Positions 34,212 to 45,849 of a DNA stretch of 64,000 bases are shown in pieces (position 1 is the first letter of the stretch; each line of letters opens with the position of its first letter). The position numbers and the translations under genes were made by a program. The notes under the pieces are model-generated. The model did no database searches. It saw only the letters and a program-made list of their open reading frames with translations, and was not told where the DNA came from. The stretch comes from Dactylorhiza incarnata (taxonomy: Eukaryota; Streptophyta; Magnoliopsida; Asparagales; Orchidaceae), in NCBI GenBank assembly GCA_033032865.1, contig JAWHQI010000612.1, positions 185,001-249,000 of the forward strand. The letters are read 5' to 3'.

Positions 34212-35288
34212 TTAAATTGTACCTGTCACGACGTCTTTGGCTTTGATAGCCTCCTGCTGATCGAGACTAAAGACTCTGGGCTGCGGGGGAGCCATACGGG
34301 AAGCAGTGGACTCAGCTGCCTTCCCCTTCTAAGAATAAGCTGGCCCCGCCTTCTTCTCTGGCCTTGGAAGACCACTGCGGCAATCTCGAGAGAAATGGCC
34401 AGGCTTGCCACAAGTGAAACAAATAAGAGGGCCACGTCCAGATGACGCGCCCGAAGCAAAGGGAGCTGGCCCAGATACTCGAGCCTTCTTCCAGCGACTC
34501 AACCTCCGCCACTTCGTCGCACTCGGTGCTTTGCCCTCCGGCACTGCCTCGACCACAACCGCCTTGCCCTTCTCCCTGAGCATGTCCTGCTTAAGGGCTC
34601 GGGCTGAACCAACGAGGGTCGTGAAACCCTGCGCCAACGGCCCTGCCAGAAGATGCCGCAACTCAGTACGCAAACCACCATAAAACCTGTTCACCCTTCT
34701 CTCCTCATCATCGAAAGAAGTTCCAGCATAGCGCCCGAGGCGGGTGAACTCATGCAAGTAGTCATCAACCAGTCTACCACCCTGTGTTAGAGCCAAGAAC
34801 TGGTTCTCCATCGCGATCTGCTGCGACTGAGGCACATACCTTGCAAGGAAGATTCTCGAGAACTCTTCCATCGTCACATCAACCAGTCGCCTTCCCGCAA
34901 ACTGGCGCCTCTCAACCTCGTCCCACCACCGCCTAGCTTCCTTTTCTAGCAAGAAAGAAGCAAAGGTCACCTTCTGCGCTTCCTCCGACTGTGTCGCTGT
35001 CAGAATTCGCTTCACATGCGACAACCAGTCTTCGGCCTCAGCTGGGGATTCAACCCCGGTAAACGGAGGGGGTCGAAATCCCAGAAAATGCTTCAGCTGC
35101 TGCTCAGGAGCATGCCTCACGGGGACTTGCTCCACCCTTAGTGGCTCAGAGGCCACCTCTTGCACTGGCGGTTGGCCTTGCCTTTCAGGCTGGCCATTCA
35201 ACGCAGCCAGAACGGCTTCAGTAACTAGCCGAACCAACTCAGCAGACGGAGCTGTAGGGGCCTCAGCAGACCCACTACTTTCATGCAC
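34212..35288 (-). pseudogene. Tekay-type gag with CCHC knuckle
   Basis: Capsid-type domain (FLGFRPPPFTGVESPAEAED, RWWDEVERRQF, FLARYVPQSQQIAMENQF) and a zinc knuckle CFTCGKPGHFSRDC. A TAG at 34326-34328 ends the frame after PAYS; beyond it the same frame continues for about 37 codons to a TAA at 34212. No ATG is in frame between the upstream stop (about 35330) and the GTG at 35288, so the start codon was lost or lies in an upstream exon (a TTGTGTAG acceptor-like sequence precedes the frame). Confidence 0.82.
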
Positions 35289-35554
35289 ATCACGGGGACG
35301 CGACGGTCCCGCTGCACTTCGAGTGCCCTACACAAGTGCAACACACAGTTAGGCGACAGCACAGTCGCAACTAACAACAAAAGGAACACTCAGGTTCCAA
35401 AATCATGAAATTATTGTTGGTTTGTTGTTACATTTTATTCCTAAGTGGACATTTTTGGGTTTATTCTATGTCTCAACGGTAGCGCACACACGTGCTCACC
35501 ACCCCTTAAAAGAATTCGCCCACGAATTCCATAGAAGGATACGGAACCTTAGAA

Positions 35555-35564
35555 GCTGATACCA
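35555..35564 (-). other. Primer binding site of Tekay-type element
   Basis: TGGTATCAGC on minus, 3 bp after the 5' LTR end, matching the 3' end of initiator tRNA-Met. Confidence 0.85.
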
Positions 35565-35567
35565 ATT

Positions 35568-37635
35568 TGTAACACCCCCATTCGTTCGGGAGCATATAGC
35601 AGAAGGTCCGGCCGGGGCCCCACGCCATATACTTCAAAACAAACGGGAACGTCACTTAATTGAATAACAACGACACTAAACCACGAAGCCTAACTCAGAG
35701 CATTCTAAGCGGAAGTAAAAAGAGAGACAGAAATATAAACCACAAGACCCGAACCCGGGTATGTCCACTTCTATTAAACTTGGAATAAAATGTTTTACAA
35801 CAACTATTTAGAGGCGCGACGGCCTTACAGTTTACCAACATCGGCGCGCAGGCCGACCATACATGAAAACAGAAGGAAGGACAAAAGGCCTTCAAGGGCC
35901 GCAGCAGCGCAGGGGCTTCAGCCCGCCAAGTTCCCGCTCGGTCCAGCTCCTGTACAACAAGCCCACCAAAGACAGTGGCAAAACAGGGCAACGGTCAGCT
36001 AAAGCTGACCAAATATAACGACCCCACCCCTTCGAGGGGGTGGCAGTTCTAACCGTCCCTGCAAAACAGTCTCAACAGCATATATATATATATAAAAGTG
36101 CGACTAGCAAAGCCCACAACATTTCATACATATGCAACAACACAAACATGGGAATGGCCTCCACGTCTCGTGCACTCAGGCACTCTTTGGTGTACTACGC
36201 CGTCCACCACCATCCACTCTTGATGGTTTTGCCCTTCGAGGCTAAAGTCGGCGGCCCGAATACCAGGGTCCTCCGTGCTTTAATTGTGAACTTACGCAGT
36301 CCGAAGACTCTTCCCCGTTGCCTCCCGACATGCTATCTGAGGCTTACTAATCAGGTGCTGCAATGGTTCGGGTTCAGGTTCGCCAAATGCCCGTTGTTCA
36401 CACACTCGTTGTACAACACGAAATGCGGGTATGGCGTCCCCTCAGCCCAGGTATTCTCAATTAGCCAGCTCCACGGGCCGCTAAGTCATCCACCAGGACA
36501 CCCTTACAGGTCGGGCACGCCGACCTCAGGTCCCCTCAACAGGTGGGCACAACAAACATCACCAGACCCATGTCTGGGAGCTATCGCCCAGGCGACAATC
36601 ACTGTCGTCAGCGACAGTGCACAAACCCTAATTTGGCTTCTAGCTGTGGATGCTTCCCGGGGCACACCCCCAGGCATTGCTGCACATGCAGTAGCACTCC
36701 CTAGCCTCAGAACACCCAAATTCATCAGAATCCAATTCTGGGGAGCTGTCGCCCAGGCGACAGTCACTGTCGCGCCGGCGACAGCTAGACAGAACTCCAT
36801 TTCTGCCTTTTAACTCCGGGTGCTCCCCGGGGCACACCCCCGGGCGTTGCTGCGCATGCAGTAGCACTCTTTAGTCCTACGTAGCAGGATAACAACACGG
36901 GGTTTTCCCCGAGCACGCACAATACCACAAGGCATCACCAATCCGGACGAACCGTCACGGATGGGCTTCACACAGCGCGCCTACGTCCGTATTTCGCACG
37001 GACTCTATATGTATGCAAACTTGGACGGGGATAACACGAATCGACCCGTCGGAGACCACGACCTCACCCTTTTGGGTAGGGGCCTCAACGATGCAAGGGA
37101 ATGGACTAAGGCATGTCCAAAAGATGGTAGAAAAGTTTGTTACCCTTAAACGCCGCTTTGAGACCATGGCTTGACGTTCCACACGGATGGAAAGGAGCGC
37201 CTTGCCCTCCTCTACGCGTAGGCACCAACTTTGAAGGGATTGGATGAGTGTAGCTCCTCCAAACCCAAGCTCCAAGCTAGGGTTTTCTATTCACCTTCTT
37301 CTCCAAGCTCCTCTCTCTCTCTCTCTTAAGAACCCTTAAGAAAAATAATGAAAAGAGAGGGATTTTCGGCCTTGTATGCTGCCACCAAGCCTCCCAAGCC
37401 AAAACAAGCCACCAAAGTCAAAGTGCAATCAATGCCCTTGATTTCGGCCACAAAGTCCAAAATTGAGCTGTCGCCCTGGCGACAGCGACAATGAACCGAC
37501 ATTGACTAGTCAACGCCGTCCGACAGCTCACGGCAGAACCTTCTCAACAGAACGCTATCGCCCGGGCGACAGCCACTGTCGCCGGCGACAGCTCTGGATT
37601 CCAGATTTCTGAATTTTCAGATTTGGGGTCTTACA
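35568..37635 (-). mobile_element. 5' LTR of Tekay-type element
   Basis: 2068 bp. It has arrays of CTGTCGCC/GGCGACAG palindromes (about 36585-36615, 36745-36785, 37470-37485, 37555-37590). It differs from the 3' LTR by scattered substitutions and by the number of palindrome units. Confidence 0.93.
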
Positions 37636-40600
37636 TGTTTAACATCGAGTGCATGAATTTGGGTTTTAAGTAGTTGGATTTCTTTTTTATGGTGGTGAAT
37701 TTCAGTGTGTAAGTCTTTAACGGCAGGTGTCTTTTGAGTGGATGTTTGTGGATATTTATCAAATAGTTTGGAAATACTAAAAGGTTCGATTAAAGAAATT
37801 TTATTGTCTTGTATAACTAGGGTTTTAAATTTTTCAAAAAGTTGTTTTTGTTGTATGGGGTCAGGTATTTGTTGAATCATTTCAAAGATGAAGTCCTTGG
37901 TATCAGTTGGAGTTGTTCTGATCATGTTAACTTGCTTTTTGCAAAGGCAAGTGGAGGGCTGATCAGACGAGCTGGAGGAGTTATAAGAATTTTGGTCGTT
38001 GTCGGAGATGTGAAGGATTTGAAATTTATCTTTTAATTTGATCTTGACGTTATCGCTAACATTAGAGAGGTCATCAATGATTTCATTGATGCGTCCTTTG
38101 TTGCGGCATTTTGCAGCAATATGGCCTTTTTGGCCGCATTTGAAGCATGTGATGGAAGTAGAGTGATGAGGACGTTTGTTGTGGTGAGGGTATGGTTTAG
38201 ACATGGGAGATTCTTTGGGATAGGAAAAAGGTCGTCGTTTAGGATAAAATATTAGATCGAGTGAGATTTTTGTGAGATTTGTGTTGTGCAGTAGAAGGAG
38301 CAGATAGTCCGGTAATGCCAAAAGCGTCACAGAAAGAGCCGAGTTCTCGGCGCTTACTGCCATATTTTGCCTGGAATTTGAGTTCTTGGCATGCAGCTAA
38401 GGCTTCACTTTGACATAGGCGAATAATTGGCCATAAGTCATTTGATTAAAATCAATGTGATTAGTACCCATTTCCTTTTGAAGATTGAGCATGATCCTTT
38501 GGGAAAAAAGAGAAGGTAATCCTGTAACGAATTTTTCCTTCCAGAATGGAGCATTGGAATCAGGTCGTTTAAGTACTTGGGTGAGGAAAACATCCTTGTA
38601 CCAACGGAAGTCAGAGAGAGTTGGACATCGGATATTAGTAAGGAAGATTTTGGAGGAAGTTAATTCTTCCCGAGGATTGCCAATGAAATGCATTATAATA
38701 GTGATAATGAGATAATCACAGGCGTCAGATTCGGTTTTGATGACGTCGTGTTCATCTTCAGTATCTATAGTATGTTGTAAAATATTATGTTTATCTTCAA
38801 GGGTGAGAGAATTATCCCACCAATATTTGAGCTGGCCAGTAAAGCCAGTAACTAAGATACTAGCAGTTTCTTTTCCTGGACAGTGTTTGATTTTGTATGC
38901 CATTTTGGTCATACCCATCTCTTGAAGGGTATTTAATATCTCATATTCGCTCTTGCCATCGATATTCCATTCATAGATGGAACCACCGTCATAATGTTTG
39001 CCATGGAATTTAACGCGTTCTTCGTATTGAATATCGGGCGGTGTTAGTCGGGGATAGTAGTTTCTGGTTTCGGTATTGATCCAGCGCGGGTTAGAGCGGC
39101 GAAAAGTGGATTTGTGATGTCGTCGTTGGATTTTATTGAGATTTGGAGGTGTGTCGCTTTGGAGATTTTGTTCGATGTCACTGAGGATATTTAATAAAGG
39201 ATTGTCAGAGTCACTGTGTGGTGTGGATGAATCGTCATCAGTTGGACGATCAATGGTGTTTAACTTAGAAGAACTAGGGAAATTTTGATTAAGGTTTGTA
39301 AGGGTTTGGTTTAATTTCTGAAGTAGTGAGTCATTTCCAAAAGTAAGATTTTATTCTTGGGATGGAGGGAGGCTATGAGGTTGAAAGTGAGGGGCAGAGT
39401 GACTGGATGGAAATTTAGAGAGGTTGGGTGTTACGTGAGTTTGTACTGGTTTGGGGTCAACATGTAAGGATGCGATCTGGGTTGAAATAGTGTGAAGAAG
39501 CTGATTGGAATAATTGTTTTGTTGATAAACTTTTCGGATATCTTCTATTGTAATAGGAGTGGAATCATCACCTTCGCGGCCTTTTTTGAAAGGGGTGGCG
39601 ATGAGTTCATGTCCATCGGGTGTAGACAGTTGTAGTGTTTGTAGAGGGGGTGTAATAGTAGTAACAGTAGTGTTATTAAGAAGTCGCCATTTGGTATGTA
39701 AGGTGGTTTGAACATTAATAACGGATTGTGTGAAAGGTGAAGAAGTAGTGTGGGTTTGGAGACAGTTTTCTAACCAGACTTCAAAATTGAATTCTAATTG
39801 ATAGCGAATAATATCAAATTTCCATTGTCTGTAAAGTGTTTGTTTGGTGTAATTGTCAAAGGATTCAAACCAAGAGTAATAAGAGGAGTCTTGTTGGAAT
39901 TCACTTAATAATTCATCAAATTGAGGATTAAATGGTTTTAGGAGTGTGATGACGTTAACACCATGAATACACATGTGCGTAGAGGTTGGAGAATAAGTTG
40001 TACTAGAGGGTTGTACAACTTCTGGTAATGGAGATGTGTAATTGACATGGATTGCTGGAGTGTGGGGTGACGGTAGATCGGGTATTTCGGGTTGAGAGGT
40101 AGACTCATATTGAGAAGTAGAAAACCGAGAGGGAATATAATGAGGTGGGTGTGATAGTGAAGTGCGTTCTGTAAAGGAATTGAAGCGGATTAGAACAGTG
40201 CCGTCTGTTTCCTCATTGACATATGTTATTTCTGTTTGTTCAAGATTGTGTGGTTTTTGGGGGCAATCAATTTTAAAATGATCGGGAATTGTAATTTCAT
40301 GTCATTTTAATCGTTTAGGTAAAAAGGTTTTGGAGAAGGGGGCATCGATTTGTAATAAAACTGTTTCATCTGAAAAATTCGTTCCAAGTTTAAGTTTGGG
40401 ATTTAAACAGGAACTCATGAGTTTGAAATAAATGCGATATATGATTGCAAATTGCTCCGCTAATTTTTTAAATTCATTTCCTTGCAAATGAATGTCGAGA
40501 ATTAGTGAATTTGATATTAAAGGATCAGTAAGGGAAACGGTGAAGTTGGGAATACTATTGAAATAAATAGGGTCATTACATATATTGGTTTGGATCATGG

Positions 40601-40989
40601 CAAGGATAGAAGATTAATATTTAGATAGGCGTTTGTCACGTAGTGCCATATAAATAGGAATATTGACACCAATATGAACTAATGGTTTAACTGCAACTTG
40701 TATCATACCGAAGTGGATATAGCGAAAACCACGGTCAGAATATTTTTGTAGCGCTATGTGTAATAATAAAGGTGTAGACTGAAATTTTTGTTGAATATTA
40801 AAAGTTTCTTCATGAGTTTTTACAGAAAAAGCGGTTTTGAAATCAAAGAATTTTGTAAATATTATTATTATGTTCAGTAGGAATAAACCAATTTAGAAAA
40901 TCTGTATGAATAATATCTTCTTGACTAAGAACAGTGCGAGTAGAAGAAGTTGAAGAACCATTTAAAAAGCGTCGAATAAGACTTGCCAT
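37636..40989 (-). pseudogene. Viral ORF1 copy 2, 5' half (movement, coat)
   Basis: The ATG at 40989 starts the movement protein. Lesions: a small deletion near 40850, an AAA-to-TAA stop near 40615, a TGG-to-TGA stop at 40302, a CAA-to-TAA stop near 39354, a small deletion near 38250 in the knuckle-proximal region, and a frameshift near 38408. Sequence near 40440-40500 keeps the frame that links movement protein to coat, which shows that the two were one ORF in this lineage. The half ends at the Tekay insertion, before the protease. Confidence 0.9.
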
Positions 40990-41289
40990 TTATAATGGTA
41001 TGTCGATCGAGATTAAGTCTTCTAGGCAAAGGGACTATCTGCCGGGAACACCCATCGCGGGCTTACCAACGGACTTACGGATTGGCCAACTTATGCTTTG
41101 AAGAAGTAAGCTAGCCTAGGATTATTATTAAAAGAAGACAAAAGAAATTTACAAGAACTGAAAGTAAGAACAAGAAAGAAAGAATATTTACAATAGCTCT
41201 AAAAGGCCTTCTATCCCCTTCTTCCTCTGCTCGTTCCCCCTTTCTCAAGGTGAGTGGCCTTCTTATTTATAAGCAAACGGTGGAGTGGA

Positions 41290-41645
41290 GATGCCTTTAG
41301 TGCTGGCAGGCATCTTGAATAGTCGAGATACTTGAGTGATGGCATGCATCTTGAATAGTGGAGATGCTTTTACTTTGAGTGGCGTGGCTGGAAGGAATAA
41401 GTGCTGAGTGCTGGCATGCATCTTGAATAGTGGAGATGCTTTTACTTTGAGTGGCGTGGCTGGCAGGAATAAGTGCTGAGTGCTGGCAGGCATCTTGAAT
41501 AGTGGAGATGCTTTTACTTTGAGTGGCGTGGCTGGCAGGAATAAGTGCTGAGTGCTGGCAGGCATCTTGAATAGTGGTTCTCTTTGAGTGGCGTGGTTGG
41601 CAGGAATAAGTGCTGAGTGCTGGCAGGCATCTTGAATAGTGGTTC
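41290..41645. repeat. 67-72-bp tandem repeats, intergenic region 3
   Basis: About five units of the GCTGGCAGGCATCTTGAATA type; one is shortened near 41575. Same family as 24525-24875. Confidence 0.9.
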
Positions 41646-41675
41646 TGTACGGCTCCCCGAGGCTCAATACGGAAT

Positions 41676-42069
41676 CGGATTTTGAGCAAATCCGCAGCTA
41701 TAAACGGATTTGATATGCCTTTACCGGTTACCGTTTGAACCGGGCTAGATGAATCGGATTTTGAGCAAATCCGCAGCTATAAACGGATTTGATATACCTT
41801 TACCGGTTACCGTTTGAACCGGGCTAGATGAATCGGATTTTGAGCAAATCCGCAGCTATAAACGGATTTGATATGCCTTTACCGGTTACCGTTTGAACCG
41901 GGCTAGATGAAACGGATTTTGAGCAAATCCCCAGCTATAAACGGATTTGATATGCCTTTACCGGTTACCGTTTGAACCGGGCTAGATGAATCGGATTTTG
42001 AGCAAATCCGCAGCTATAAATGGATTTGATATGCCTTTACCGGTTACCGTTTGAACCGGGCTAGTCCAT
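41676..42069. repeat. 79-bp tandem repeats, intergenic region 3 (5 units)
   Basis: Units start at 41676, 41755, 41834, 41913 and 41992 and are very homogeneous, more so than the units in region 1. Confidence 0.92.
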
Positions 42070-42109
42070 AGATTTGAATCCGCTCTATAGAAAGCGTTGT
42101 GAGTTTGGT

Positions 42110-43360
42110 TTAGGAATCAAAAGAATCCAGACTTTCGTCATATGGGACTTGGGCAAAGAGGCCACCGAAAGGATCTGGTGTTGATGTAGAAGTAGATGTG
42201 GTCGGGGAATGTTGACGGGATTGTTGTTGCATTTTTTTGAATTTTTGAAATTGCAGGAAGCTTTGAAGATCATCTTCCTCATCCGTAGATGGGAGGAGAA
42301 GCGGTGATTTGGGAGGTGGAGTTCGTGGTAGTAGGATAGTTGGGGATGGAACAGGTGGGGTTGTAAGGACGGGAGTCAAAGTGCTGGTGGTGAGAAAATG
42401 TAGGATAACCTTGTCTGAAGCAAGGTCATTATTGAATTTAGGCCACCACTTGACTTTGAAGACTCGTATGAGAGAGAATGGAAAATCTTCTGGATGAATT
42501 TTTGTAATGGCGAAGCTCCAGCAAAAGATCCAAGGGATTTTGAAGGAGCGGTGGAATTGGAGAGATTTTTTGAATGTGGGGCTGGTGTACTTGGCGCACC
42601 AAGTCTGGTAGCTATGAGTGAGCGACAGTGGTAGGATTTGAGGAGAGGCACCATATTTTCTCCACCAGTCATAGAACCAGGTGGGTAGAGTAGTCGGGCA
42701 GGTATTGTGGAATACCATGAACCATGAATGAGTGAATGGTCGAAAAAGGAATGTGCGAAACCAAGCAAGTTGGTAGTCGTGGTAGTTGTATGCATGTGGG
42801 TTGAATGGGACTGAAAATGGGTGTGGAGTCCATGGATTGGACCATGAGGATGAGTCAATGACGTTTTGGATGACACATTTAGAAAATGCGATCTGGGAAG
42901 GGTTGGTTTTGTCATTGGTATGAGTGATGGTGGCGGAATGGGTGTCGATGAGGATGAGTTCATAGAAGCGTTGGGTCTTGAGTGGGTCATCGTGCCAAAA
43001 TGAGTTTGGGGGAAATGTTTTACTGGCGTGTTTTTGGAGTGCGTCATAGGGTGGTGTTTGAGTAAAGTGGGTCAGATGAATATGCTCGGTGGTAGGTTGG
43101 GATATGTAAGCGGGATCTGATTGGGCGTAATTGGTGGTGAGTGGGATGGTCGTAGTTGGTAGTGCATTGGTATGAGTAATTACATCTGAGTATGTCAATG
43201 GGGTGAATTTATTTTGAGTTGGAACCGGAGGAAGTGTTTTTAGTGCATAATCTTGTGGTGTTTAAGTCTTCTGCGGAGCAGACTGTGGTGACTTGCTCAT
43301 TGCCTTGTAAGAATTCACGAGTGAGGAAATCAGGAAGAGAGTTGTCAGAGCCTTTGACAT
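42110..43360 (-). pseudogene. Viral ORF2, copy 3 (early stop)
   Basis: Same ORF2 as copies 1 and 2. The ATG equivalent is at 43360. A CAA-to-TAA change at 43262-43264, about 33 codons in, stops the frame; downstream it is fully open to 42110. A start at an internal Met would give about 360 residues. It lacks one short Ser-Thr-Pro repeat in the tail. Confidence 0.82.
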
Positions 43361-44507
43361 ATTTAATATCAAAATCAAAAACAGATAAAAGTGCTTGCCA
43401 TCGGGCAAAAATTTGTTTGGAAACCAGATTTTGGGCTTCATTTTGTAAAATAAATTTTTGCAGGCTGACAAATAATACGTAAAAGGAATCTTTTATTAAT
43501 TAAATCATCTTAGAATTTTAAAATACATTTGACAATACTAAGTATTTCTTTTTTGATAGTATAATAATTTTTTTGCGGTCCAAGCCACATACCAGAATGG
43601 TAGCGGACTAAATGTTCTGTGGGGGATTGTGGAAGTCGTTGTTTGAGAATGCCGTCATAACCAATGTTAGAGGCATCTGTTTCAACTATCATGAATGCAT
43701 GTGGGTGAGGTAAGCAGAGACAGGGATGTGATTGGACTTTTATTTTAATGGTGTGTATAATATCGGTGTGTTGGGAAGTCCATGGAAGTGGATTCTTTTG
43801 GAGGCGTTGGTATAATGGAGCACAGAGTTGGCATAGATTGGGAACGAAATCGGAAATATAATTGAGACAACCAAGGAATCGTTGAAGTTGTGTTTTATCT
43901 TTAATGATATCAGGAAATTTAGATGTGAATTCAAGACTACGTTGAATAGAAATTATGGTATTTCTGTGAATATGATGTCCGAGAAAACGGATTTGGGTTT
44001 GGAATAATTTCATTTTTGGGAAAGAAATGACTAAGCCATTCTTTTTTATAATATATAAAAAGGTTTTGAGATGTTTAGTATGTTGGTCGATTGAATCGGA
44101 AAAGATAAGAACATCATCAATATAAACAATAGAAAATGTTTAATAAGGGTTAAGGATATCATTCATAATATGTTGGAATTCAGAAGGAGCATTTTTTAAA
44201 CCGAAAGGCATAACGTTCCATTCGTAGTGTCCAAAAGGGACTGTGAAAGCTGTTTTGTATCGATCTTTGGGATCGATTTGAATCTGCCAAAAACCAGATT
44301 TCATGTCGAATTTTGAAAAGATTTTTGCATTACTAAGTCGTTTGAGTAAATCACGTTTGTTATGAATAGGGTAGCAAATCCATTGCAATACTTTGTTTAG
44401 TGATTTATAATTAATGACGAGGCGTGGAGTGTCACGTTCGATTTCTGCATTTTTCATGACATAAAATGCAGCACAACTCCAAGGGGAGTGGGAAGGTCGA
44501 ATTAAAT
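43209..44507 (-). pseudogene. Viral ORF1 copy 3 fragment (RT, RNase H)
   Basis: RT from [16 protein letters not shown] through the region of the catalytic YIDD box, then RNase H (VETDAS). Lesions: a stop just before the YIDD segment (about 44142) and an extra T near 43457. The copy ends abruptly at 44507 in the middle of RT, where TA microsatellite begins. It is the upstream-most unit of the array. Confidence 0.9.
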
Positions 44508-45010
44508 TTATGTATATATATATAAATATATATGTATATATATACTTAATATATATATATATATGCACATATATATACATATATACACATATATATACAT
44601 ATATATATGTATATATATAAATATATATATATATACTTAATATATACATATATATACTTAATATATATATGCATATATATATATATATGTATATATATAC
44701 ATATAAGTATATAGGTATATATACATATATATGTATAAATATATATATAAATATATGTATAAATATATATATATATATTTGTACTATAAGTATATTTACA
44801 TATCAATATATAAATATATATTTATATATATATTTATATATATATATATACAAATATATATTTATGCATTTATATATATGTAAATATACTTATATATAAA
44901 TATATATATACCTTTAAGTATATATACTTATAAGTATATATATACTTATACATACTTATATATATTTATAAGTATATATACTTATAAATATATATATATT
45001 TATATATATT

Positions 45011-45043
<33 letters not shown>

Positions 45044-45082
45044 TTATATATTTATATATATATAAGTATATATATATATGTA
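44508..45082. repeat. TA-rich microsatellite at the end of the viral array
   Basis: About 575 bp of irregular TATATA/TATACT/TATAAA repeats between viral RT sequence and an LTR-like sequence. Confidence 0.95.
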
Positions 45083-45849
45083 ACATCCCGATTTGTCTCT
45101 GTTTGCCGCTAGTTTGTCTCTGTTACTTCCGTTCGAGGAAGGTATTAAGTTACGAAAAAGTCTTACCTAAAGAATGCAATATTTTGGTATTTAATGGGGT
45201 GTTTTCTGATGATGTGCAAGAAAACTCTTCTTCCTTCTTCCCCTTCGTCTCTTTTTTTGATTTATGTGGCAGATCCCACTAGTTTTGTTAGCAAAATTTC
45301 TGCATTTATGTGGCAGATCTCCTAGTTTTTGGAGATATATATATGATATAGGTTGCCTGGTTATGCTAGAAAATGTTCTGGACTATAAGCTAAAATTTCC
45401 TAGTTTTTGTTCACAAAATGCCCAATTTTATACATGTTTCACTTTAGCTAGTTCCTGATCCAAATTGATTTGGGTGTTATATGCCAAATTCCCTGGTTAT
45501 TATTGGCTAGTTTCGATTCTTGGTTATTTGTTAAATTCTGCATATTTCTTATTAATGCTGGGTTAAATCATTTAGTTATGTCAATGGGAGAAATAAAACA
45601 GATAGAAAATGAGCCACGGTTCGGGCAGCCGATCGGCGATCGACTTTGTTGCTTCCGTTCGACGATCGTCGAAGGGGAAGCATTCAACTTTGTTGCTTCC
45701 GTTCGACGATCATCGAAGGGGAAACATTCGTCTTTGTTGCTTCCGTTTGACGATCATCGAAGGGGAAGCGTTCGGCTAAGCTGCTCCCATTCGACAATCA
45801 TCAGGGAGAAAGCTGGTAAATATTTCTACCAATTGAGTGCACTTTTATG
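45083..45849 (+). mobile_element. LTR-like sequence starting TGTAACATCCCG
   Basis: Starts TGTAACATCCCGATTTG, an opening resembling the TGTAACAC of gypsy LTRs. It lacks long ORFs and carries a tandem palindrome array at 45640-45810. No matching second LTR, primer site or TSD is visible. Possibly a truncated or solo LTR. Confidence 0.4.
45640..45810. repeat. About 48-bp tandem repeats with TTCGACGATCGTCGAA palindrome
   Basis: Three to four units, each TTGCTTCCG followed by TTCGACGATCRTCGAA and GGGGAAGC. The first copy is a perfect 16-bp palindrome; later ones differ by one or two bases. Confidence 0.85.

Larger units (their letters stand above)
28567..37635 (-). mobile_element. Complete Ty3/gypsy (Tekay/Del-type) retrotransposon in viral copy 2
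   Basis: 9069 bp, flanked by a perfect 5-bp target duplication TGTTT at 28562-28566 and 37636-37640. The uninterrupted target (GATGTTTAACATC) is visible at about 2886. LTRs of 2103 and 2068 bp start TGTAAG and end TGTTACA on the minus strand. Order on minus: 5' LTR, primer site, gag, protease-RT-RNase H-integrase, polypurine tract, 3' LTR. The integrase tail and long LTRs suggest the Tekay chromovirus clade; clade assignment needs a tree. Confidence 0.93.
40990..42109 (-). promoter_or_regulatory. Viral intergenic region 3 (promoter, quasi-LTR), primer site deleted
   Basis: Same layout as region 2: TATA box on minus (TATTTATA on plus at about 41263-41270) and two repeat arrays. Compared with 24290-24322 it lacks exactly 24 bp that include the whole tRNA-Met primer site; the junction is at about 41107, with a 2-base AA overlap. 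A copy 2 transcript starting here would lack a primer site. Confidence 0.8.
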
